Assembly (NCBI GenBank): GCA_027487485.1
Contig: JAIYDN010000076.1
Coordinates: 1 to 64,000, forward strand
Source: Planctomycetaceae bacterium
GTDB taxonomy: Bacteria; Planctomycetota; Planctomycetia; Pirellulales; Pirellulaceae
Direction: 5' to 3'
DNA length: 64,000 nt
Below are positions 29,301 through 38,760 of this stretch, piece after piece (within the stretch, counting starts at the first letter, position 1; each line of letters begins with the position of its first letter). The notes beneath the pieces were generated by a model that was not told the origin of the DNA, made no database searches, and was given only the letters and a program-made list of their open reading frames with translations. Made by a program: the position numbers and the translations under genes.

Positions 29301-29549
29301 CTAGGATTCCGGGTTCGTGGAATGCCAAACGTGCCTGAACCACATAGGCAATCGGAACGTGCTGGGGTTTTTCGCGTCCGATGGCGATTCTAAGATCGGT
29401 GCAGAAACTTCCAATCGCAGTTGTCCGTAGCAGTGGTTGAACTCTTTGATAAAGATTTCAGTTGCCTCGGGCATGCAAATGCATCCAACCACTTTCGCTC
29501 CTTGCCGGAGCACACCGCATGGCCGATCTCGTTCGCTTCCTGATGACAT
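29301..29549 (-). CDS. Small hypothetical protein between mfnB and dnaE
   Basis: An 82-codon frame starts with an ATG at 29549, five bases after the mfnB stop, and ends 31 bases before dnaE. The fit between two genes on the same strand supports a real gene. The sequence has three Cys in the first half (CGVLRQGAKVVGCICMPE) and an amphipathic middle, with no recognised domain or signal peptide. The same frame stays open upstream inside mfnB, but that part is Arg/Cys-rich antisense-style sequence. Tentative: it could also be non-coding spacer. Confidence 0.4.
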   Translation of the reverse strand: MSSGSERDRPCGVLRQGAKVVGCICMPEATEIFIKEFNHCYGQLRLEVSAPILESPSDAKNPSTFRLPMWFRHVWHSTNPES

Positions 29550-29554
29550 GCTCG

Positions 29555-30580
29555 TTAGGACTCGTTCCTTGAGTGATGATCGCTCATAACGTGATTTGTA
29601 AACTCGCTGCACAAAGATTGCAGTTTGTTTTTGCACAAAGTACTCGTGCGTTCTTGGTTTTCGCAGACGGCTCCGCGGAATCCGAGCCACGCAGCACCGA
29701 CATGCATTAGACTTCCAAGTTGGTTTGCTTGCAATGAACCTGCAAGAGCGACAGCAAGGTTTTTTGCGTTTGCCATCTGGATCATGCTTGCGAGCCGTTC
29801 GATCGAAAAGTGGTCGAGAAGCCCGCCACCAGATTTGTCGTAGGTATCCACTAAAACGTAGCGGCAATCCAGCATTTCGGCGGTTCGCAATGTTTGGATC
29901 CAGTCTGGGCATTGAGCCGCTTCAGAGTCAGCATAATGCACAAGGATCATTTGCTGGCGGCGGTGAAGTGTCTTGCCGATTTGGGCCAACGTATCCGCCC
30001 AATCTGGTTTTGCATTGGACAATCCAAACTTGATGAAGCAATGGGGGGGGAGCTTGGCAGCGAGGGTGGCCGACAAGTCATCGGTCCATTGAACCAGCTC
30101 CCCCGCGGCGATGCTTGTAGGAGCGGGGTTCGAATGAGTCAACGACAAAAAGTCCTCGATCGTCTCAATGGACGGTCTGCCCAGGGAGCCAGAAGAGGGT
30201 TCTTTCAAGTCTAGCCAAACGTTGCCGTGCTGCTGGACCAGTCGGGCTTCGGCGACGGATCTGGCACTAACAAGAAGACCTGTTGTTGGGCGTCCCGGTA
30301 ATGAATGCCCGGGTGATGAATTCCTGGTCGTCAAAAGAGATGTCGCCGGTTGTTCGAGGCCTGATGCGGCAAGCTGTTTCCTGGTTCCGTTTGCGTTCAG
30401 GTTTCCCAATTTTCTCTCGTGATTTCGCGGTTCTGAGCGAGTCTCGAGGCCCGCGATGTTGTGATTCGTTGGAATTCCGTGTACAAAGAGCGTGCGTTTG
30501 CTAGCTTTCTTGTGGTTTAAACCATGAGGATCGCTGGCAGAAACGCATTTTTGGACTTGAAGGATCTCAGTCACGGACAC
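29555..30580 (-). CDS. mfnB: (5-formylfuran-3-yl)methyl phosphate synthase
   Basis: Condenses two glyceraldehyde 3-phosphate to the furan precursor of methanofuran, the cofactor used with FhcD. The C-terminal 240 residues fit the DUF556/MfnB family: GLLVSARSVAEA, the Schiff-base lysine in LDLKEPSSGSLG, the second lysine in FIKFGL, Asp and Lys four apart in VDTYDK, then VALAGSL and GFRGAVC. About 98 residues precede this core; archaeal MfnB begins at the core, so the true start may be internal. The GTG at 30580 is only 14 bases from the divergent RNase D start, leaving no promoter room, which supports a shorter protein. Confidence 0.88.
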   Translation of the reverse strand: MSVTEILQVQKCVSASDPHGLNHKKASKRTLFVHGIPTNHNIAGLETRSEPRNHERKLGNLNANGTRKQLAASGLEQPATSLLTTRNSSPGHSLPGRPTTGLLVSARSVAEARLVQQHGNVWLDLKEPSSGSLGRPSIETIEDFLSLTHSNPAPTSIAAGELVQWTDDLSATLAAKLPPHCFIKFGLSNAKPDWADTLAQIGKTLHRRQQMILVHYADSEAAQCPDWIQTLRTAEMLDCRYVLVDTYDKSGGGLLDHFSIERLASMIQMANAKNLAVALAGSLQANQLGSLMHVGAAWLGFRGAVCENQERTSTLCKNKLQSLCSEFTNHVMSDHHSRNES

Positions 30581-30594
30581 GAAACAGGATCGAG

Positions 30595-31782
30595 TTGAAC
30601 GCTCATTACAGTTATATCACAAACCAAGAATCGCTCCATCAGCTATGCGCCAAGATATCGGTGGAGCGGGTAGTCGCTTTCGACACGGAATTTGTGGCCG
30701 AGGATTCTTACAAGCCTGAGCTTTGTTTGGTCCAGGTTGCCGTGGGAGGTGATGTTGCTATCATCGACCCGTACCCCTGTGGCGACTTGTCGCCTTTCTG
30801 GGACACCTTGGTGGATCCCTTGAACACGGTGATTGTCCATGCGGGCCGCGAGGAGACGTTGTTCTGTTATCGCGCCACGAGAAAACTAATTCCCAATTTG
30901 TTCGACATTCAGATAGCAGCCGGCTTTCTGGGGTTTGAGTTTCCCGCGTCGTATGGCAACTTGGTCCATCGATTCACTGGGATGTTGCTAGACAAAGAAG
31001 AGACTCGATCGGACTGGCGAATCCGTCCGTTGAGTCAGCAGCAACTGCAGTATGCGGCTCAGGATGTACGTGATTTGCCGAAGCTGTATTCGACGCTCAA
31101 AAGTCAGATCGTTAAACTCGATCGATTGAGTTGGTTGGAAGAAGAGACCAAGCAACGCCAGCTGGAGCTTCAGGAATTTGAATCGGGCGATAACTGGTAC
31201 CGCATCAGTGGCATTCAAGCCCTTTCTGGCGGTTCGCTTGCGATTGTGAAGGGTTTATGGGCATGGCGAGATGCCAAGGCCAATGAACGCGATACTCCGC
31301 CTCGCAAGATTCTGCGGGATGATTTGCTGATTGAATTGGCTCGACGCGGAACGTCGGATGTGCGACGCATGACATCGTTGCGAGGAATGGAGCATCGTCA
31401 CACTAAGCAGTACTTGCCCGAACTGGCTAAGGTAATTGAAGCTTCCTTGAATCAGCCGATGCCGGTCTGGCCTCGAAAGCAACGGTATGGAAAAGGGCAA
31501 CCAGCCGGTATGTTAACTCAGTTCTTATCGGCAGCTCTAGCGTACATTTGCCGGACAAAACGTATCGCACCCGCAATCGTTGCAACATCGGAAGACTTGC
31601 GAGATTTTGTGAAATATCGACTCGATCCCAAAAATGCAGACGCCGATCCGCCGAGTTTGACGGTAGGCTGGCGAGCTGAGATCATCGGTAAGGAACTTGA
31701 TGAGCTTCTTACAGGTAAACTCGCAATGGTTCTCGACGATCCTGAAAGCGAAATGCCAATCAAGTTCTGCCGGCCAATGTAG
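30595..31782 (+). CDS. rnd: Ribonuclease D
   Basis: 3'-5' exoribonuclease of the DEDD family, acting in tRNA and stable RNA 3' maturation. 395 residues, close to the E. coli length. Seen: ExoI motif FDTEFVAED near residue 30, ExoII around VHAGREETLF with NLFDIQIAAGFLG, ExoIII YAAQDVRDL, and a C-terminal HRDC-type helical part. No ATG fits the N-terminus; the TTG at 30595 with AGGA five bases before is the best start. The stop directly abuts the stop of the convergent ACT-domain gene. Confidence 0.92.
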   Translation: MNAHYSYITNQESLHQLCAKISVERVVAFDTEFVAEDSYKPELCLVQVAVGGDVAIIDPYPCGDLSPFWDTLVDPLNTVIVHAGREETLFCYRATRKLIPNLFDIQIAAGFLGFEFPASYGNLVHRFTGMLLDKEETRSDWRIRPLSQQQLQYAAQDVRDLPKLYSTLKSQIVKLDRLSWLEEETKQRQLELQEFESGDNWYRISGIQALSGGSLAIVKGLWAWRDAKANERDTPPRKILRDDLLIELARRGTSDVRRMTSLRGMEHRHTKQYLPELAKVIEASLNQPMPVWPRKQRYGKGQPAGMLTQFLSAALAYICRTKRIAPAIVATSEDLRDFVKYRLDPKNADADPPSLTVGWRAEIIGKELDELLTGKLAMVLDDPESEMPIKFCRPM

Positions 31783-32277
31783 TTACGATGCGCTATCTAG
31801 CAGATCCCCTTCGGTGATCATCCGGAAGCCCTTACGCGCCAGCGTCTCCAGCGCTTGTTCGGTATTGTCCACCATGATGGCAACCGCTGGTTCACCGTGC
31901 GGACGGAAGATCAACGGATATGCCTGGATAATATTGATTTCTGCTTGCAAAAGTGCCGTGCAAATCTGAAGCAAGGGCTGCCCTCCCTCGGGAAGCTCTA
32001 CACCAATCAAATCGCTTTCGATAATGGCAAGCCCTGCTCGTTCCAATATCTCGCGACCGCGTTCAGCATGACTCACCAGAAAGCGAACAAACGCGCATTC
32101 TGCGGAATCATTGATCGACAAAGCAACGATTCGAATCCCAGTTCCTTCGAACCGTCGCACCACTTCCAGCAATTGCCCGACTCGATTTTCGAGAAAGACG
32201 GTAAATTGCCGAATCGTTGGATAGTTTCGTCCGTGCATGGTTTGAAACGAAACAGAGGACCCCTCTCCAGTGCTCAT
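31783..32277 (-). CDS. Tandem ACT-domain protein
   Basis: About 150-164 residues with two ACT-type regulatory domains: the first from RQFTVFLENRVGQLLEVVRRFEGTGIRIVAL, the second from PLLQICTALLQAEINIIQAYPLI. ACT domains bind amino acids, and this arrangement resembles stand-alone regulatory proteins and acetolactate synthase small subunits, but no partner enzyme is adjacent. Start is uncertain: ATG at 32277, or ATG at 32238 directly before the first domain. The stop abuts the RNase D stop. Confidence 0.85.
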   Translation of the reverse strand: MSTGEGSSVSFQTMHGRNYPTIRQFTVFLENRVGQLLEVVRRFEGTGIRIVALSINDSAECAFVRFLVSHAERGREILERAGLAIIESDLIGVELPEGGQPLLQICTALLQAEINIIQAYPLIFRPHGEPAVAIMVDNTEQALETLARKGFRMITEGDLLDSAS

Positions 32278-32362
32278 CGCATGAAACTTTCTAAAATCAA
32301 CAATTGGTATCTAGGCCATTGGCGAAGTGTATCAGAAAGTTGCGGCATTACTAGAATTCGAC

Positions 32363-33664
32363 CTATCGGAACTTTCGGTTGAAAACATCCGGATCAAAGG
32401 GATCCTTGGCCTGCGTTGTTTTGCTGGGCTCGGCAGATTCATATTTTTCCTCCAAATCCCGGATAGCCTTTTCCAAATCATCCAACTCGCTGCCCGACAA
32501 AATGGCTGGCGGAGGGGCGGATTTGGCGGGTTTAGAAAGGCTGGCATTGCGGTCCCGCTTTTCCGCGATCTTGGATAGTTCGCTTCGAGTCATTCTGTCG
32601 CCACTGCCATCCAGCGGACTAGTTGCAATTGCCTGAGTCACTGCCCCAATAGAATCTTTCTGTGCGGATGCGGTGACGACAGGATACTGTTGAGGCATGG
32701 ACTTGTTGATGCTTTGCGAAAGAGCCAAAGATTTGATCCATTGACCGATTCGTTCGATCAAGAGTCGTTCATCTTCACGCGCTGCATTCAAGCTTGGATG
32801 GCGTTGGATTCCGTGCGCTTTCGTTGCATAAGCCAGCAGCTCGCTTTCATGTGCTCCTTCACGATCAACGTACCGAAGGACTTCGTCCAGGTCTTTGGCC
32901 AATGTCAAGGCAGCCTGATCGCCAATAGGTTGGTAGAGATGAAAGTCGGATTTTCCGAGAATTCCATGACAACCGGATTGGCCACATCGAGTCACCAGGA
33001 CGGGTAGGATCGAAGTTTGGAAAGTCTTGCGAATATAGCCAGGGATTTCAGTTTGAGTCCAGGAATTGACGTTGGTACGTCGAGTCTCCGGATCTGATTC
33101 GTGGACGTCGCTCAGATTCGGAATTTCGGCATTAGCCTGAACCACGCCGCTATTTTTGCCTTGAGATGTCTCTTCTCCAAGAGACTTTCGTACATTTTCG
33201 TTGGCCAGGAGCGCTTCTCTCAACATGTGCTCAATCTGTTTGAACTGCGGCGAGTCCGAAGCGTTCTGTTCAATCACACGGTAATGTGCAATGGCATGAT
33301 CGATTAGACCTTGTTTGATGCACCAATGGGCTAGGTGCCAGTGTTCACCTGTGCCCCACGACCGTATCCCTGATTTTTGATGATGGTAAAGGGACTCCAG
33401 GGATGGGCCTATGTACTCGACGTTCTTGTGCTCAAGGTTCAGCTTGCTGTTCCCATCGACCCTGATGATGATCCGTTCGGAATTGGTGGCGATTTTTCCA
33501 GCAAGCACATTTCCATTTTGCAGCAAGATGTAGCCATCGCCGGAGAAAGAATGCCGTTCCGGTTTGGCACCATAATCGGGGCCCCTTTGTCCAATCGCCT
33601 TCGACGGAATTGCCCCAACACATATTAAAGTAAGGACAAACGCAAGCGAAGTTCTGGGATTCAT
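32363..33664 (-). CDS. Secreted hypothetical protein with a cytochrome-like CX4CH motif
   Basis: About 433 residues from the ATG at 33664, with a Sec signal peptide (residues 1-25). Residues about 40-85 form a small beta-rich module (GYILLQNGNVLAGKI... NLEHKNVEYIG). A helical stretch follows, then IRKTFQTSILPVLVTR leading to CGQSGCHG near residue 237, which resembles the heme-binding region of planctomycete cytochrome-like domains, though spaced CX4CH where heme c sites use CXXCH. The C-terminal 100 residues are low-complexity, ending in a coiled coil (LDDLEKAIRDLEEKYE). Probably exported; heme binding is unproven. Function unknown. Confidence 0.85.
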   Translation of the reverse strand: MNPRTSLAFVLTLICVGAIPSKAIGQRGPDYGAKPERHSFSGDGYILLQNGNVLAGKIATNSERIIIRVDGNSKLNLEHKNVEYIGPSLESLYHHQKSGIRSWGTGEHWHLAHWCIKQGLIDHAIAHYRVIEQNASDSPQFKQIEHMLREALLANENVRKSLGEETSQGKNSGVVQANAEIPNLSDVHESDPETRRTNVNSWTQTEIPGYIRKTFQTSILPVLVTRCGQSGCHGILGKSDFHLYQPIGDQAALTLAKDLDEVLRYVDREGAHESELLAYATKAHGIQRHPSLNAAREDERLLIERIGQWIKSLALSQSINKSMPQQYPVVTASAQKDSIGAVTQAIATSPLDGSGDRMTRSELSKIAEKRDRNASLSKPAKSAPPPAILSGSELDDLEKAIRDLEEKYESAEPSKTTQAKDPFDPDVFNRKFR

Positions 33665-33775
33665 GAACTGGTCCACGACTTGGAAACAGAGTAAAGGTCG
33701 CTTTCAAAAAAGTCTTTGAATGCGCAACTTCTGCAACATTAGCAAGTCTTGCGTCTACGAATCAAGATGATGAGC

Positions 33776-34792
33776 CTAAGCGTTTACAAATTTCTGGTCG
33801 TGTTTTTCTCGCCGAGCAAGCTCCAGATCGTGTTCGACCATAATTCTTGCCAATTCTCGCACGTCTGTCGCTGCGGTCCAACCTAGTTTCGTCTTGGCTT
33901 TGGTTGCGTCGCCCAAAAGAAGATCCACTTCGGCTGGTCGGAAATATCTTGGATCAACTTCCACGTACTGCTTCCAATCGAGCTCCAGCTGTTCGAAGAC
34001 CATGTCCAAAAACTCTCGAATCGTGCGTGTTTCGCCAGTCGCGATCACGTAATCGTCCGGTTCGTCTTGCTGGAGCATCAGCCACATTGCCTCGACGTAG
34101 TCCTTCGCATATCCCCAATCGCGTTTGGAATCGAGATTCCCCAGGTACAATTTGTCTTGAAGCCCAAGCTTAATTCGGGTAGCTGCTCGAGTAATCTTGC
34201 GAGTCACGAAAGTTTCGCCACGACGAGGTGATTCGTGATTGAACAAGATACCGTTGCACGCAAACATGTCGTAGCTTCGACGGTAATTGACAGTTTGAAA
34301 GTATGCGTACACTTTGGCGCATGCATAAGGCGATTGCGGATTGAATGGGGTTTTTTCTGTTTGTGGAGTTTCCAGCACCATTCCGTACATCTCTGAGCTG
34401 CTGGCTTGATAGACTCGAACGGGCTTGCGACGATGAAGCAACCGGGCGGCTTCGAGAACATTCAAGGATCCAACTCCGTCGCTCATCAGGGTATAAACGG
34501 GTTGATCGAAGGAAACTCGTACGTGGCTTTGAGCCCCAAGATTGTAAATCTCGTCTGGCTCAATATCTTGAACCAAGTTCGTCAAAGCTTGTCCATCGGT
34601 CAGGTCGCCGTAGTGGAGCAAAAGCTGGGGCTTCTCATGGATATCGCGATACAAATGGTCGATCCGACCGGTGGAGAAGCTGCTGGAACGTCGCACTAGC
34701 CCGTGAACTTTGTAACCCTTTTCAAGCAGCAGCTCTGCCAAGTAAGAACCGTCTTGGCCAGTAATTCCGGTGATCAACGCCGAACGCGACAT
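33776..34792 (-). CDS. gmd: GDP-mannose 4,6-dehydratase
   Basis: Converts GDP-mannose to GDP-4-keto-6-deoxymannose, the precursor of fucose, rhamnose and perosamine donors for surface glycans. 338 residues, short-chain dehydrogenase fold. Seen: [12 protein letters not shown] cofactor loop, [13 protein letters not shown], the SSSEMYG active-site stretch, YACAKVYAY with the catalytic Tyr and Lys, [16 protein letters not shown], and [10 protein letters not shown]. No other sugar-nucleotide gene is adjacent on the same strand, but galE lies 1.3 kb away. The 207 bases before it, back to xerD, contain nothing I recognise. Confidence 0.96.
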   Translation of the reverse strand: MSRSALITGITGQDGSYLAELLLEKGYKVHGLVRRSSSFSTGRIDHLYRDIHEKPQLLLHYGDLTDGQALTNLVQDIEPDEIYNLGAQSHVRVSFDQPVYTLMSDGVGSLNVLEAARLLHRRKPVRVYQASSSEMYGMVLETPQTEKTPFNPQSPYACAKVYAYFQTVNYRRSYDMFACNGILFNHESPRRGETFVTRKITRAATRIKLGLQDKLYLGNLDSKRDWGYAKDYVEAMWLMLQQDEPDDYVIATGETRTIREFLDMVFEQLELDWKQYVEVDPRYFRPAEVDLLLGDATKAKTKLGWTAATDVRELARIMVEHDLELARREKHDQKFVNA

Positions 34793-34999
34793 GGGAAATC
34801 ATTTATGGAAGGGGTGAAATGGACCAAATTCCGCAGTGGTTGCATTTTAGCTATGCGAACCGGAAAGGTCTAATATGGATTTCGCAACATCGCTATCTGC
34901 TGCCAAGTGGCGGGATAAAAATCACGAAGAATCCGATTAAACGGGCCCGACCGACGCGTGACTTTTGAACAATTGCATCCCTTCGTTCGAGAAGAACGT

Positions 35000-35953
35000 C
35001 TAGGCGCGAGGATGGAATTGGTTGTGAACTTTCTTCAATTTACTGGTCTCCACCTGAGTGTAAATTTGCGTGGTTTGGATGCTTGCGTGCCCCAGCATTT
35101 CTTGGATCAATCGCAAGTCCGCCCCGCCTCCTAAAAGATGCGTTGCAAAGGAATGCCGCAGGGTGTGGGGGCTGACTTCGCTATCGATTCCTGCTCGAAG
35201 GGCATATCGCTTGATCAGTTCCCAAATGGCTTCTCGCCTCATGCGCTGACCAGTGCGGGACAAAATGAGCCACGGCGATTCTGCGAACTGACGTCCGGCA
35301 GCAAGAACAGGCCTTTGTTCTTTCAGGTAAATCGTGATTGCTTCCACTGCCCGCTCCCCCAAAGGCACCATCCGTTGTTTGCTCCCTTTTCCTTCTGCCA
35401 GACAATAACCTTCTTCCAAGTGAACATTTGCCACGAGGAGGTCTGAAATTTCGGAAACACGGCAACCGGTAGCATACATGAGCTCCAAAATCGCTCGATC
35501 TCGAAGGCCCAGCTGGTCAAATCGCTGAGGAGATGTCAGGAATCGATCAATTTGGGAAATCGATAAAACATAAGGAACTCGTTGCCAGACTTTGGGGGTG
35601 GTCAACAATTCTGCGGGATTGTCCGCGATGGCGGATTCCAGTTGCAAGAACTTGTAAAACATGCGAATGGCGACGATGTGTCTTGAAATGGAGGTTGCTG
35701 CGAGTTTCTTATTTTTTAGAAACCCTGCAAAATCGCCTAGGTCGGAAATGGACATGGCGGTTGGCGAACGTCCGTGTAGCCACTCTTTCATGTGCTCCAG
35801 ATCACGCCGATAGGCTTGAACGGTATTTTCTGCCAAATGGCATTCGGATCGAAGATAAACGGTATAACGCTCAATCCAGCCGGCCATCGTTTCTACCGGA
35901 TTGGCAGCCTCGGGGGCAGATTGTTTCAATTTCTTCAGCTTGCTGACGGCCAT
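35000..35953 (-). CDS. xerD: Tyrosine recombinase XerD
   Basis: Site-specific recombinase that, with XerC, resolves chromosome dimers at dif. 317 residues. The N-terminal SAM-like domain (VHLRSECHLAENTVQAYRRDL region) is followed by the catalytic domain with Arg in ATGCRVSEIS, HTLRHSFATHLL (His and Arg), GHASIQTTQIYTQV with the His and the Tyr nucleophile. The length and full N-terminal domain fit a housekeeping Xer protein better than a phage integrase, and no excisionase or att repeats are seen. Confidence 0.92.
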   Translation of the reverse strand: MAVSKLKKLKQSAPEAANPVETMAGWIERYTVYLRSECHLAENTVQAYRRDLEHMKEWLHGRSPTAMSISDLGDFAGFLKNKKLAATSISRHIVAIRMFYKFLQLESAIADNPAELLTTPKVWQRVPYVLSISQIDRFLTSPQRFDQLGLRDRAILELMYATGCRVSEISDLLVANVHLEEGYCLAEGKGSKQRMVPLGERAVEAITIYLKEQRPVLAAGRQFAESPWLILSRTGQRMRREAIWELIKRYALRAGIDSEVSPHTLRHSFATHLLGGGADLRLIQEMLGHASIQTTQIYTQVETSKLKKVHNQFHPRA

Positions 35954-36062
35954 GATTCAGATGTCCACTCGCGAAGATTGCCGATAAGAAATACGATTGT
36001 GACAAAATTGGGTGAGCATCTCAAGCTCGCCACTCAAAAAACCAGGTATGGAGAATTTTAGG

Positions 36063-37046
36063 ATGAAGATACTCGTTGTTGGCGGAGCAGGATATGTCGG
36101 TTCGCATTCCGTGAAGCTCTTGAGGAGCTTGGGACATACGGTGTGGGTGTACGACAATCTTTCACGCGGCCATCGAGAAAGCGTCCCTTCGGAGATCTTG
36201 ATCGAGGGGAATCTTACCGATCGCGCTCTGTTGATGCGGGTTATGCGTGAAAAAGAGATCGAGGCGGTCATGCATTTCGCAGCGTATGCGTTGGTTGGGG
36301 AATCCGTACAACACCCTGCTATGTATTATCAAAACAACGTGACTGCAACCTTTGATCTGATGGAAGCGATGCGATCGGCCGGTGTTTGGCGATTTGTTTT
36401 CTCAAGCACCACAGCAACGTACGGCCAACCGGAGAAAATGCCTATCTCCGAGAACACGCCTCAGAATCCCATCAACCCCTACGGCTTTACCAAACTTGTC
36501 GTGGAAAGGGCGCTTAGCGACTATGCGCACGCCTACGGGTTTGGCGTGGCGGCTTTGCGATACTTCAATGCTTCGGGCGCAGCTGCTGACGGTTCGATTG
36601 GCGAAGACCACGAACCGGAAAGTCACTTGATTCCCATCGTGCTTCAAGTTGCACTGGGCCAGCGTCCTTCCATTTCTGTTTTTGGAAAGGATTATCCCAC
36701 TCCCGATGGAACTTGCATCCGGGATTACATCCACGTGGAGGACTTAGCCACGGCGCACGTTGCCGCTCTTCTAAAGCTTCAGCCAAGCACAGTGCTTCAA
36801 ATGAATTTGGGTACAGGCGTTGGGCATAGCGTTTTGGAGGTGATCAACGCTTGCCGCAAAGTGACCGGCCATGAGATACCCGCAGTCTATTCAGATCGCC
36901 GACCTGGCGATCCCGCTTGTTTGATTGCGGACAGTTCGTTGGCTCAGTCCACGCTTGGGTGGAAGCCAAAGTATATTGAGATCGAACAGGTCGTGGAAAC
37001 GGCTTGGCGATGGCACCAATCGCATCCTCGCGGATACGCAAGCTAG
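36063..37046 (+). CDS. galE: UDP-glucose 4-epimerase
   Basis: Interconverts UDP-glucose and UDP-galactose for glycan synthesis. About 327 residues from the ATG at 36063, which has GGAG about ten bases upstream and puts the KILVVGGAGYVGSH cofactor loop at the N-terminus. Other signs: HFAAYALVGESVQHP, SSTTATYG, NPYGFTKLVVERAL (Tyr and Lys pair), RYFNASGAAADGSIGEDH, GTCIRDYIHVEDLA. Start of a plus-strand group with the PlsC acyltransferase (43 bases later), suggesting envelope biosynthesis. Confidence 0.95.
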   Translation: MKILVVGGAGYVGSHSVKLLRSLGHTVWVYDNLSRGHRESVPSEILIEGNLTDRALLMRVMREKEIEAVMHFAAYALVGESVQHPAMYYQNNVTATFDLMEAMRSAGVWRFVFSSTTATYGQPEKMPISENTPQNPINPYGFTKLVVERALSDYAHAYGFGVAALRYFNASGAAADGSIGEDHEPESHLIPIVLQVALGQRPSISVFGKDYPTPDGTCIRDYIHVEDLATAHVAALLKLQPSTVLQMNLGTGVGHSVLEVINACRKVTGHEIPAVYSDRRPGDPACLIADSSLAQSTLGWKPKYIEIEQVVETAWRWHQSHPRGYAS

Positions 37047-37088
37047 GTACGCGGCAAAGACAAACGGGAACAAAGACGGGAGGCATCC

Positions 37089-38300
37089 ATGCAAGACATA
37101 ATCATCGAAAAGCCCTACAAGTTTATTCCGCCTCATCGAGGCAGCTTCCTGCCCTGGGCGATCCTAAAGCTTGGGATCGTTCCTTGGTACCTGAAGAAGT
37201 TTGAAGGGGTTGTTTCGCATCAGCTTCGAGGGGTAGATCATCTTCGCGAATCGATGCGACTTGGGCATGGTGTTCTGCTGGCCCCCAATCATTGCCGCTA
37301 TGCCGACCCCTTGGTCATGGCTTTTCTTGCGAGAGAGGCAGAGGTTTCCATGTATGCGATGGCCAGCTGGCATTTGTTTCAACAGAGTTGGATTCAAGCC
37401 AATGCCATTCGAGCGATGGGTGCATTCAGCGTGTACCGCGAAGGCTTGGATAGGCAGTCGTTGGACATGGCAATCGAAGTTCTGTCGAACCCAGGCAGGC
37501 CGCTGGTAGTTTTTCCCGAAGGGGCCGTCTTTCGGACCAACGATTTATTGCAACCGCTGTTGGACGGTGTGGCGTTCATGGCAAGGGCTGCCGCCAAGCG
37601 TCGTAACAAAGAGGGAACCGGCAAAGTGGTCATCCATCCAGTGGCCATCAAGTACGTTTTCCACGGCAACCTCGAAAAGTCTGTGGATGTAACTTTAGAC
37701 TCGCTCGAAAAACGATTGACTTGGACGAGACTCAAAGAGGCTGGCACCCTTCAGCGTATCCATCGGATCACGGTGGCGATGCTGAGCCTGAAGGAAATCG
37801 AATACCTTGGGAAAGCGCAAGATGGAACCATCGAAGAACGCCAGCAAAGGCTTGTCGATCATTTGCTGGATCCTTTGGAATTGGACTGGCTTGGGAAAAC
37901 GGCTCGCGATTCGATTATCCCCCGAGTCAAGGCGCTACGGATGAAGATTGTGCCCGAGCTTACGACGGGCGAATTGGTAGAACGCGAACGCGAACGGCGT
38001 TGGGATCACTTGTCGAAAATCTATCTCGCCCAGCAAGTCGCCTCGTACCCGCCAAGCTACTTGGTTTCTCCCACCACCGACACACGCATCCTTGAAACTG
38101 TCGAAAGGCTCGAAGAAGATTTAACGGATAAGGCCTGCGTGCACGGACCTTTGGACGTAATCCTGCAAGTCGACGAGGCGATTGAAGTGCCTGCCGATCG
38201 CGGCCCACGGGGCGAAGAGGATCCGGTCATGAAGCAATTGCGAGAGCGACTTCAGTCGATGCTGGACGTTCTTTCTACCGAATCCAATCCCGTAATTTAA
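37089..38300 (+). CDS. PlsC-type phospholipid/glycerol acyltransferase
   Basis: 403 residues. The first 240 contain the lysophospholipid acyltransferase signature: NHCRYADP (HX4D catalytic pair) near residue 65, then FPEGAVFR near 140 and a hydrophobic IHPVAIKYVF block. The C-terminal 160 residues are helical and charged, without a known domain and longer than in PlsC itself, so the substrate may not be lysophosphatidate. A hydrophobic segment near residues 20-30 would hold it at the membrane. Lies between galE and a small helical protein in one probable transcript. Confidence 0.88.
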   Translation: MQDIIIEKPYKFIPPHRGSFLPWAILKLGIVPWYLKKFEGVVSHQLRGVDHLRESMRLGHGVLLAPNHCRYADPLVMAFLAREAEVSMYAMASWHLFQQSWIQANAIRAMGAFSVYREGLDRQSLDMAIEVLSNPGRPLVVFPEGAVFRTNDLLQPLLDGVAFMARAAAKRRNKEGTGKVVIHPVAIKYVFHGNLEKSVDVTLDSLEKRLTWTRLKEAGTLQRIHRITVAMLSLKEIEYLGKAQDGTIEERQQRLVDHLLDPLELDWLGKTARDSIIPRVKALRMKIVPELTTGELVERERERRWDHLSKIYLAQQVASYPPSYLVSPTTDTRILETVERLEEDLTDKACVHGPLDVILQVDEAIEVPADRGPRGEEDPVMKQLRERLQSMLDVLSTESNPVI

Positions 38301-38312
38301 AAAAGACTTGCG

Positions 38313-38561
38313 ATGTCACCTCGAAGCCGAAATGACTTGAACGGTTGCAAAAGCAGACTTCATAGTACGCTAGGCAAATGGCGGGAAACGACCGCTTTGG
38401 TGGAAGAATCCTGGAACGACACTACGGCTCAAGAGTTTTACCAGCAGCAACTGGGCGAGGTTGAGCCGATCATGACCCGAATGATTGCGATCCTTCAGGA
38501 AGCAATCGATAAAGTGCAATCGTTTGAAAAGCGAGTGGTCGACACCGATAAGTTTGATTGA
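38313..38561 (+). CDS. Small helical protein of unknown function
   Basis: 82 residues, predicted by eye to be two long amphipathic helices. The first turn region has Trp at KWRETT and a second Trp in ESWNDTTAQEF; the last half is a regular helix (EVEPIMTRMIAILQEAIDKVQSFEKRV). The size and Trp-centred helical hairpin recall WXG100/ESX proteins, but the WXG triplet itself is absent, so this is only a resemblance. Begins 12 bases after the acyltransferase and probably shares its transcript. Confidence 0.7.
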   Translation: MSPRSRNDLNGCKSRLHSTLGKWRETTALVEESWNDTTAQEFYQQQLGEVEPIMTRMIAILQEAIDKVQSFEKRVVDTDKFD

Positions 38562-38645
38562 CTTTCCAAGGGAGTCGACTTGACGCAGTCGCGAATGTTC
38601 TTAAACTTGCGATCTGAATTCGAGCCCTCGAATCATGAATCATAT

Positions 38646-38729
<84 letters not shown>

Positions 38730-38760
38730 TTTTTCTCTTCTCGTGAACTTCACGTAGCGT

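Noticed and set aside
29555-29912. Extension of the small ORF at 29301 back to 29912
   Set aside because: That part lies antiframe within mfnB and is Arg/Cys-rich, as expected for a shadow frame.
35000-35953. Tyrosine recombinase as a phage or island integrase
   Set aside because: Length and N-terminal domain fit housekeeping XerD, and no att sites, excisionase or phage genes are near.
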